DNA of 8,820 nt from an uncultured Planctomycetia bacterium (lineage in GTDB: Bacteria > Planctomycetota > UBA1135 > GCA-002686595): the NCBI GenBank assembly GCA_938003765.1, contig CALKYE010000002.1, forward strand, positions 1 to 8,820, given 5' to 3'. Positions 1-7,146 of the stretch are shown here, in pieces. The notes under the pieces were generated by a model. It was not told the DNA's origin, made no database searches, and was given only the letters and a program-made list of their open reading frames with translations. Position numbers and translations under genes: made by a program. The stretch's first letter is position 1. Each line of letters begins with the position of its first letter.

Positions 1-1748
<1,748 letters not shown>

Positions 1749-1810
1749 CGAGGTGGTGTCCCCAAAGCAGCGGGCGTGTCAGCGCCCAGGTCCGACCCAA
1801 AAGGGCGAGG

Positions 1811-1816
1811 ATTATA
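1811..1816 (-). promoter_or_regulatory. Putative -10 box of speA (TATAAT)
   Basis: On the minus strand this is a perfect TATAAT followed by CCTCGC, 62 bases before the speA ATG. It predicts a leader of roughly 55-57 bases. The best -35 candidate, TTGCCC (1842-1837), sits 20 bases upstream, longer than the usual 16-18, so the -35 element is weak or absent. A six-base AT-only block is unusual in such GC-rich DNA, and similar boxes precede three other genes in the window. Confidence 0.5.
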
Positions 1817-1865
1817 GGAACAGCGCGCCCGACATGGGGCAACCACGAGCGAGGAGTTTGCTGCT

Positions 1866-1898
1866 GGCGCGCCGAGGTCGCGCCGCGCGGGGCGCGCC
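1866..1898 (-). terminator. Possible hairpin terminator after the lipoprotein gene
   Basis: Two copies of GGCGCGCC (1866-1873 and 1891-1898) can pair as a perfect 8-bp GC-only stem around a 17-base loop. The hairpin starts six bases past the stop codon of the minus-strand lipoprotein gene. There is no T-run after it, so it is not a classical intrinsic terminator. GGCGCGCC is itself palindromic and easily arises by chance in this composition. Position is the main support. Confidence 0.3.
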
Positions 1899-1903
1899 GG
1901 GGC

Positions 1904-4171
1904 TCAGTCGGGGACGCAGCCGCCGTTGAACACGCGCCCGTCGATGGCGCGGATCACCGGGATGAGCTCGCCCAGCACGAGCGTGTCGACGCTGTTCTTG
2001 TCGATCACTCCGGAGAAGCCGAAGCCGACGTTCTGGTGGAACCCGGGGCCGCAGGAGAGCGCGCCCTGCTCGGCCTGGAGCGCGATCACCTTGGTCTTGA
2101 AGTCGGCGTAGCCCGAGAGGTACTGCGAGTCGACCGCCTGGGTCAGCGAATCGACCGAGAAGTAGAAGAACTGCGCCTGCGAGAGGTCGACCCACACCAG
2201 CTCCTCGAGGCCCGTGCACGAGTCGAGGAAGTCGTCGAACGGATACATGTCGCCGTCGAAGTCGATGCCCAGGAGCACGCGCTCGTTCACGTCGTCCCAT
2301 CCGGCGGTGTCGGAGCCGGGCGGCACGACGGCGCCTGGGACCAGCGCTCCGGCGTTGAGGATCGACGTTCCGAACGCGCCGGCGCCGGACTGGGCGTAGC
2401 GCGACCAGCCGACCTCGAACGTGTCGCCCAGCGTCGCGGGCTCGCGGTGCAGCAGGCTCGTGACGATGCACGGCTGGTTGAGCCAGGCGTTGTTCAAGGG
2501 CAGCGAGCAGCCCGGCGTGCCCAGCTCCCACGAGACGTACTTCTGCGTCGCGTCCGAGGACAGGTGGACGTCGAGGCGCTCGATCGTCCACACCTCGCCT
2601 CCGCCCAGGAGATGGTTGACGTAGGCCGTCATCACCCCCGCGTCGATGTCGACGTCGATCTGCCCCAGATCGCCGCAGGGGGCGCCGAGCGTCTGACCGT
2701 CGTACCCCGCGGGGCCGGTGAGCTGGTTGTCGTAGTAGGCGTCGAGCACCTGGCTCAACTGCCAGCCGCTGCGCGGTCCGACGAACACCTGCGTGCCCGC
2801 GTCGACCTCAACCAGCACGTTCGCGCCGAGATCGACGGCGCGCACCGGCGGCATCGCGTCCTGCAGGTACGCCTGCGCCGGGTGCGGCGCGCCCGAGCCC
2901 TTCTTCACGCCGCTCATCGACAGCTCGAGGTGCGTGTCGTCGACGGCTTCGATCATGCCGCTGAGGCGAACGGGCTGCAGGAATCCTGCGAGCGCGCTGC
3001 CGGTCCACGAGTTCGGGCCGTCGCCGGCGAAGTTGGCGACGCCGACGCTGATGGCCTCGCCGATCTGCAGCCGGTTCGCGGCGCCGGTGAGCTCCTGCAC
3101 CTCACCCCAGCCGGTGAAGAGCAGTGTGTTGGTGAACACGGCGTGGAACACGTCGCTGGGCCCGACCATCACGGGCGTCTGCGCGCCGAGGTCGAGCGCG
3201 CGCTGCAACGCGATCTCGACGGTCGTGTCGGGACCCGCGACGCTGACGTCCTGGATCACGCCCTGGAGCAACGTGATCCCCGTGGCGGCGAGCTCCGCCG
3301 TCAACATGCGCGGGTGGTAGCGCACGGCCTTCTGGTCGGGATCGTCGCAGCCCGGATCGAGTCCGAGCACGCCCGACATGCTCACGGCGTCGCCAACGCT
3401 GAGGTTCGCGAACACGATCTGCGCTCCGATGCCGGCCTTCGCGCTGTCGAAGCCCGACACGAAGTTGGTGCAGTCGGTGGGCTCGACGACGAAGAGCGCG
3501 CCGTTCGCGTCTTCGACTTCGAACAGACCGGAGTTCGACTCGATCGCAGTCACGACGCCCTCGAGCGGCATGAAGGTGCGCGTCGAGAGGAAGATGCGCG
3601 GCCCGATCGTGACGGTGTCGTTGATCACCCCGGCGCCGAGGGAGTTCTGCACGTCGATGTGCAGGAACAAGTACGGCTGGTTGTCTTCGGCGGGCGCAGC
3701 GACGGAGAAGGCGTTGGCGCCGAGCGGGAAGCTCGTCTCGATCTCCTGGTAGAGCGTGTTCTCGGGGTCGAACAGCGTGTAGACCGGGACGTCGACGTCC
3801 AGCCCATCGCGCGCCGTGATCGACAACTTGAAGCGCAGCGCGTCGTAGTCACCCGCCGCGATCGGGCGCGACGCGATCGGCGCAGCGGAGCCCTCGTAGG
3901 AGAGCGCGTCGATCGTCACCGGCGCGTCGACGCCCTCTTCGATGAGCAGCGTCTCGAGGCCCGGCCCGAGGAGGGCGAGCTCGTGAAACGTCACGTGCAG
4001 CTTCTCGACGGAGTTCACGCCCGCGTCTCCGAGCGCAACCGTCGCGCCGGCGCGGCTCAGACGATCGTCGTCGTCAGCTTCGCCGCCGCCTCCGCCGCCG
4101 CTGCATGCTGCGAACGTGACGGAGCTGACGAGGAGCCAAGCGCAGACGCGAAGTCGGTGGGGGATGAGCAC
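1904..4171 (-). CDS. Exported lipoprotein with DUF4382-like and DUF5666-like domains
   Basis: The 755-residue product probably sits in the cell envelope; its molecular function is unknown. Residues 1-23 form a lipoprotein signal peptide: basic MLIPHRLR, a hydrophobic core, then FAAC with the lipidated cysteine at 23. A run of six glycines and EADDDD follow as a flexible linker. Residues 43-198 resemble DUF4382 (ALGDAGVNSVEKLHVTFHELALL, AAGDYDALRFKLSI, PYLFLHIDVQNSLG). From 203 come short beta-rich units resembling DUF5666, beginning LEGVVTAIES (203), LQGVIQDVSV (302) and LSGMIEAVDD (403). Residues 460-755 match nothing I recognise; they contain DFDGDMYPFDDF and six cysteines that could form disulfides. 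The start is GTG (4171-4169), about 10 bases after GAAAGG, and is favoured because it gives a complete signal peptide with no other methionine ahead of the lipobox. The gene is divergent from the small DUF7079-like gene. The domain names come from pattern memory, not a search. Confidence 0.85.
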   Translation of the reverse strand: MLIPHRLRVCAWLLVSSVTFAACSGGGGGGEADDDDRLSRAGATVALGDAGVNSVEKLHVTFHELALLGPGLETLLIEEGVDAPVTIDALSYEGSAAPIASRPIAAGDYDALRFKLSITARDGLDVDVPVYTLFDPENTLYQEIETSFPLGANAFSVAAPAEDNQPYLFLHIDVQNSLGAGVINDTVTIGPRIFLSTRTFMPLEGVVTAIESNSGLFEVEDANGALFVVEPTDCTNFVSGFDSAKAGIGAQIVFANLSVGDAVSMSGVLGLDPGCDDPDQKAVRYHPRMLTAELAATGITLLQGVIQDVSVAGPDTTVEIALQRALDLGAQTPVMVGPSDVFHAVFTNTLLFTGWGEVQELTGAANRLQIGEAISVGVANFAGDGPNSWTGSALAGFLQPVRLSGMIEAVDDTHLELSMSGVKKGSGAPHPAQAYLQDAMPPVRAVDLGANVLVEVDAGTQVFVGPRSGWQLSQVLDAYYDNQLTGPAGYDGQTLGAPCGDLGQIDVDIDAGVMTAYVNHLLGGGEVWTIERLDVHLSSDATQKYVSWELGTPGCSLPLNNAWLNQPCIVTSLLHREPATLGDTFEVGWSRYAQSGAGAFGTSILNAGALVPGAVVPPGSDTAGWDDVNERVLLGIDFDGDMYPFDDFLDSCTGLEELVWVDLSQAQFFYFSVDSLTQAVDSQYLSGYADFKTKVIALQAEQGALSCGPGFHQNVGFGFSGVIDKNSVDTLVLGELIPVIRAIDGRVFNGGCVPD

Positions 4172-4371
4172 GTGGGGCTGGCCTTTCGGGTCGGGTTGGG
4201 GCTATCGCTCGACTTCGACTGGCGCCGCCGCCGCCTTGAACTTCCGCCGCCGCCACCCCGGTCGCGCAGTGGCCGACTGTGGGAATGGGACCCTGCTCGG
4301 CCCGCCGGCTGCTGCCGCGGGCGAGTTCCCGTCCACTGCGCCGATACGATGCCCCTCGAGCGAGCACGCGC
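4172..4371. other. Divergent intergenic spacer rich in GCC/CCG triplets
   Basis: About 200 bases separate the minus-strand lipoprotein gene from the plus-strand DUF7079-like gene and should carry both promoters. The section 4222-4258 is built almost entirely of GCC/CCG triplets in two clusters split by TTGAACTT. Frames run through the spacer, but none gives a protein-like composition. A TACGAT box near its right end is listed separately. I found no convincing promoter for the lipoprotein gene. Confidence 0.5.
4345..4350 (+). promoter_or_regulatory. Putative -10 box of the DUF7079-like gene (TACGAT)
   Basis: TACGAT lies 21 bases before the proposed GTG start, predicting a leader of only about 15 bases. 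It is followed by GCCCCTCGAG, resembling the CCTCGC that follows the speA and TPR/HEAT-gene boxes. No good TTGACA-like -35 is visible at normal spacing. Confidence 0.4.
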
Positions 4372-4761
4372 GTGACCCCCGAGCAACTCGATCGCCGCCG
4401 ACCGGTGTGGATCACGCTGTCGGAGTTGTGGCTCGACACGGAGCACGATGAAGCGGCTCGCGAGCGCATGGCGGAGGCGCTGGCGCGCTCGGAGTTCGAC
4501 GAGCGCGAGCTGCGCGCGATCCACGACTCCGAGGTCGCGCCCGCGGTGGCGGACAATCTGCAGTCGGTGGCTGGCGAGTGGAACGGGTTCGACCCGCAGT
4601 GGCTCGAGGAGCGTTGTCGCGCCGCCGCGGAGCGTCGCCCAGGCGTCGTCGGCAAGCTGCTCGAGCGGATGCGGGCCTCGGGCCGGCGCGCGCTGGTCGG
4701 CGCGACGCTCGACGATGTGCTCGCGCGCGTCGCACGACAGCGCTCGACTCGGCGAGCGTGA
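4372..4761 (+). CDS. DUF7079-like small protein, function unknown
   Basis: This small, highly charged, probably cytosolic and mostly helical protein has 129 residues from the chosen GTG start. Its core reads RRRPVWITLSELWLDTEHD, then ARSEFDERELRAIHDSEVAPAV, then NLQSVAGEWNGFDPQWLEE. This order (RRPVW, L-LDTE, EL-I-EV-P, NL-SVAGEW-GFD--WL) matches the family I remember as DUF7079. The biochemical role is unknown, and no catalytic or metal site or membrane segment is evident. The frame stays open upstream to an ATG at 4279, but those 31 extra residues are arginine-rich, unlike the family, and span the putative promoter. GTG at 4372, just before TPEQLDRRRPVW, is therefore preferred. Ribosome binding is weak (GAGCGAG, roughly 10 bases upstream). 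The DUF2200 gene follows after 97 bases on the same strand. Confidence in a real gene is high, in the family name moderate. Confidence 0.82.
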   Translation: MTPEQLDRRRPVWITLSELWLDTEHDEAARERMAEALARSEFDERELRAIHDSEVAPAVADNLQSVAGEWNGFDPQWLEERCRAAAERRPGVVGKLLERMRASGRRALVGATLDDVLARVARQRSTRRA

Positions 4762-4824
4762 CCTCGCCGTCGCCTCAGCTCCGCCGACGTCGTGTCGCTG
4801 CGCGCGCGCTGCGAAGGTGCGCGC

Positions 4825-4830
4825 TATTGT
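4825..4830 (+). promoter_or_regulatory. Putative -10 box of the DUF2200 gene (TATTGT)
   Basis: TATTGT is preceded by GTGCGCGC and lies 28 bases before the DUF2200 ATG, predicting a leader of about 22 bases. It is one of the few AT-rich hexamers in the 97-base gap after the DUF7079-like gene and suggests separate transcription. The box is flanked by GCGCG and CGCGC arms that could pair. No matching -35 is seen. Confidence 0.35.
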
Positions 4831-4858
4831 TCGCGCCCCGCGTCGCCCAGACACTCTG

Positions 4859-5206
4859 ATGCAGCACCGAATCTTCCAGACGAAGTTCTCGAGCGTGTAC
4901 CCGCACTACGTCGCCAAGGCCGAGAAGAAGGGCCGCACCAAGGCGGAGGTCGACCAGGTCATCACTTGGCTGACGGGGTACACGCAGAAGCAGTTCGAGA
5001 AGCAGCTCAAGGTCGGCGCCGACTTCGAGACGTTCTTCGCCGAGGCGCCGGCGTTCCATCCGAACGCGGCGTTGATCAAGGGCGTCGTGTGCGGCGTGCG
5101 CGTCGAAGAGGTCGAAGACCCGCTCATGCGCAAGATCCGCTACCTCGACAAGCTCGTCGACGAACTCGCCAAGGGCAAGGCGATGGAGAAGGTGCTGCGC
5201 GCGTGA
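4859..5206 (+). CDS. DUF2200 family protein
   Basis: The complete 115-residue product matches the DUF2200 family in both length and order of motifs. It begins HRIFQTKFSSVYPHYVAKAE, continues KKGRTKAEVDQVITWLTGY and ADFETFFAEAP, then IKGVVCGVRVEEVEDPLMRK, and ends KIRYLDKLVDELAKGKAMEK. DUF2200 proteins are short, cytosolic and widely conserved in bacteria; I know of no established biochemical role. There is no signal peptide or membrane segment. The single cysteine (in VVCGVRVEE) lies in a conserved block. The ATG at 4859 gives the usual family N-terminus, and upstream in-frame sequence is arginine/serine-rich and not family-like. No Shine-Dalgarno sequence precedes the start. It follows the DUF7079-like gene on the same strand and converges on the beta-helix gene, with a hairpin between. 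Confidence 0.93.
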   Translation: MQHRIFQTKFSSVYPHYVAKAEKKGRTKAEVDQVITWLTGYTQKQFEKQLKVGADFETFFAEAPAFHPNAALIKGVVCGVRVEEVEDPLMRKIRYLDKLVDELAKGKAMEKVLRA

Positions 5207-5279
5207 CGCTGTGAGTCCGGCGCGTCGTGCGCGAGCGTGCGACGAAGGTCCCGCCGTCACCGTCGGTGGATGCGAACAG

Positions 5280-5317
5280 CGAGGGCCGCGAGCGTCATCG
5301 GACGCGCGCGGCCCTCG
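5280..5317. terminator. GC-rich hairpin between convergent genes, probable two-way terminator
   Basis: CGAGGGCCGCG (5280-5290) pairs perfectly with CGCGGCCCTCG (5307-5317), giving an 11-bp stem with a 16-base loop. It lies 74 bases after the DUF2200 stop and 28 bases past the stop of the facing beta-helix gene, where a shared terminator is expected. Neither side has a T-run, so it could instead act as an mRNA 3'-end stabiliser or work with Rho. Confidence 0.5.
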
Positions 5318-5344
5318 AACACAGCTTGCGCTGCGCGCTTCAAC

Positions 5345-6901
5345 TCACGGCGCGGCCTCGTACGCACCCATGTCGACGATCAGCGCCTGGATGCGTGCGA
5401 CGAGGTCGAGATCGAGCGGCGTGACCTCGAGCACGTTGGAATCGCCGTCGAGGTCGGCGATGTCGGCCGGCAGCGCAGCGTTCGAGGCGCTGTTGCGGCA
5501 GGGAGAGAAAGCGCCGAGTCGGAAGTCGAACGAGCCCGGCGCGACGAACAGCGGGTTCAGTCCGATGTTCCCGACGCCTCCCAGCCCGCCCGTGAGCCCG
5601 GCCACGTCGCTGAAGTTGAGGTTGATGCCCGCCGAACCCGTGGCCTCGAGCTGCGCCGCTTCGTCGATCACGCCGCCGCGCGTGTTGTCCCACAGGATCG
5701 AGTTGGTGACCTTGCCCCCGCCCGAGTTCCCGAAGTGCGCGCCGCCCGCGCCGCTGCCTGCGCTGTTGCCGACGACGGTGCTGTTCGTGAGCGTGAACTT
5801 GGCGTCGATGCTCGCGATGGCGCCGCCGACTCCGCCCGCCGAGTTGCCTGCGATCAGGCAGTTCATCAGCGTCGTCGGAGTTCCGGCGCTGTAGATCGCG
5901 CCGCCGTCGCCGCTGGCGTCGTTGAAGGACGCGAGCTCGCAGTTCACCAGGTCGAGGCGCCCGCTCTTGCTGAAGATGCCCGCGCCGTTGGTCGCGTTCG
6001 AGCCCTGGATGCGCGAGCGCGACATGAGCATCTGCGCGCCGGAGTTGTGCACGCTGCCGCCGTCGCCGCCCGCGAAGCACACCAGGAACCACGCGCCGCG
6101 CAGCTCGGAGTAGCTGGCTCCGTCGTTGTAGGTTCCACCGCCGTCGCCGCTCAGCGCGAGGCAGGCCGCGAACGTGCAGTCGTCGTAGATCAGCGCGCTT
6201 GCCTCGCTGTACACGCCGCCGCCGGTCTCGCCCGCGATGCTCTCGCGGAACAGGCAGTCGACGAAGTGGAGCTTGCTGCGCCCCGCGTACACCGAGCCGC
6301 CGCGGCCCGTCGTCGCGATCGGCCAGTCGACCGCTTCGTTCCCCTGGAAGATGCAGTTCACGGCCTTGAAGGTCGAACGCCGCGAGAGCGCGCCCGCGCC
6401 GTGGGTTCCGTCGATGACCAGCGGATTGTCGGCGCGCCCGCCGTCGATGTAGAGCCCGTCGAGTTCGGCGTCGTTCACGTCGATCGCGCTCAGCACGTGG
6501 TACGAGTTGTTCGACGTGTCGCCGATGGTGTGGTCGTCGCGCGGCGGATCGCCGCGGATGAAGCTCGTGTCGTTGGCGTAGTCGCGCGCATCGGGATTGG
6601 GAGCGCCGCAGCCCGCGTACGCGCCTTCGATGCGCACGTGGCTCACCAGATCGAACGTGGCCTCGCGCGGATCGCCGAGGAAGATCGGTTTGGGCGTGTA
6701 CAGCCCGCCCGCGACCTTGATCGTGTCGCCCGCGCTGGCCACGGCGAGCGCCTCCCACAGCGTCGTGTACGCCGAGCACCAACTGCTTCCGTCGTGGATC
6801 GGTCCGCTCGCGTTCTCGTCGACGTAGATCGTCGAAGCGCACAGTTGAGCCGACAGAAGTGCGCCGCAGCCGAGCGCGCGAGTGAGTCGAAGGATGTTCA
6901 T
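5345..6901 (-). CDS. Secreted right-handed beta-helix repeat protein with choice-of-anchor-Q-like C-terminus
   Basis: The 518-residue product is probably exported and surface-associated or released; no enzyme activity can be assigned. Residues 1-22 form a Sec signal peptide with likely cleavage after QLCA. The mature protein opens STIYVDENASG, then DGSSW (37-41) and AGDTIKVAGGLYTP (57-70), the standard opening of this family. Residues 180-405 hold at least six glycine-rich parallel beta-helix coils, with recurring motifs such as TGGGVYSEAS, GDGGSVHNSG, GDGGAIYSAG and GVGGAIASID, alternating with 'NC' strand motifs. The C-terminus (463-515) has SPCRNSASN, LPADIADLDGDS and DMGAYE, like the choice-of-anchor Q domain. 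The ATG at 6901 follows GGAAGGCAGGACAGC, the best Shine-Dalgarno in the window. The longer frame to a TTG at 7078 adds 59 arginine-rich residues ahead of the signal peptide and is rejected. A pectate-lyase-like carbohydrate-binding role is possible but unsupported. Confidence 0.9.
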   Translation of the reverse strand: MNILRLTRALGCGALLSAQLCASTIYVDENASGPIHDGSSWCSAYTTLWEALAVASAGDTIKVAGGLYTPKPIFLGDPREATFDLVSHVRIEGAYAGCGAPNPDARDYANDTSFIRGDPPRDDHTIGDTSNNSYHVLSAIDVNDAELDGLYIDGGRADNPLVIDGTHGAGALSRRSTFKAVNCIFQGNEAVDWPIATTGRGGSVYAGRSKLHFVDCLFRESIAGETGGGVYSEASALIYDDCTFAACLALSGDGGGTYNDGASYSELRGAWFLVCFAGGDGGSVHNSGAQMLMSRSRIQGSNATNGAGIFSKSGRLDLVNCELASFNDASGDGGAIYSAGTPTTLMNCLIAGNSAGGVGGAIASIDAKFTLTNSTVVGNSAGSGAGGAHFGNSGGGKVTNSILWDNTRGGVIDEAAQLEATGSAGINLNFSDVAGLTGGLGGVGNIGLNPLFVAPGSFDFRLGAFSPCRNSASNAALPADIADLDGDSNVLEVTPLDLDLVARIQALIVDMGAYEAAP

Positions 6902-7146
6902 GCTGTCCTGCCTTCCGAGGTGGTGAGTGAGAACTGCGCGCGCGACACGCTCCGCTCGAGCGCTCGCACGCCGCTTGGGCCGGCGCGTTGCGCGCGCGCG
7001 GCTGACCGACTCGCACGCATACCCGACCTCGCTGCGCGCGGGGAAGCGCGCGAAGTCACGCTCGCAGGAAGTTCCCAACTAACGGACGCGCGGACCGGGG
7101 GCGGGACGAGCGCGCGCGGCTACGATCCTCGCTCGTCGCACACGCC
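6902..7146. other. Divergent intergenic spacer with alternating CG tracts
   Basis: This 245-base spacer should hold promoters for the minus-strand beta-helix gene and the plus-strand TPR/HEAT gene. It contains alternating CG runs at about 6990-7000 and 7110-7118. The only supported regulatory elements are the strong Shine-Dalgarno of the beta-helix gene (near 6905-6917) and the TACGAT box at 7121. No clear promoter for the beta-helix gene was found; a TATGCG on the minus strand near 7020 is too weak to call. No small gene is seen. Confidence 0.5.
7121..7126 (+). promoter_or_regulatory. Putative -10 box of the TPR/HEAT gene (TACGAT)
   Basis: TACGAT directly follows GCGCGCGCGGC and precedes CCTCGCTCG. 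It ends 20 bases before the ATG, predicting a leader of about 14 bases with no Shine-Dalgarno sequence. The TAYRATCCTCGC string is nearly identical to that upstream of speA. No normal -35 hexamer is apparent. Confidence 0.45.

Noticed and set aside
4279..4371. 31-residue extension of the DUF7079-like protein from the ATG at 4279
   Set aside because: The extension is arginine-rich, not family-like, and spans the TACGAT box. The GTG at 4372 matches the expected N-terminus.
4057..4854. Minus-strand open frames opposite the DUF7079-like gene
   Set aside because: Arg/Ser/Ala-rich translations with no motifs, whereas the plus-strand frame matches a conserved family.
5340..7016. 558-codon alternative frame on the minus strand over the beta-helix gene
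   Set aside because: It is a plus-one shadow, extremely arginine-rich, with none of the family motifs.
6902..7078. 59-residue N-terminal extension of the beta-helix protein from a TTG start
   Set aside because: It would bury the signal peptide, is arginine-rich, and lacks the strong Shine-Dalgarno present before the ATG at 6901.
6985..7120. Alternating CG tracts as possible Z-DNA or regulatory repeats
   Set aside because: Such runs occur throughout the window, including inside genes, and are explained by base composition.
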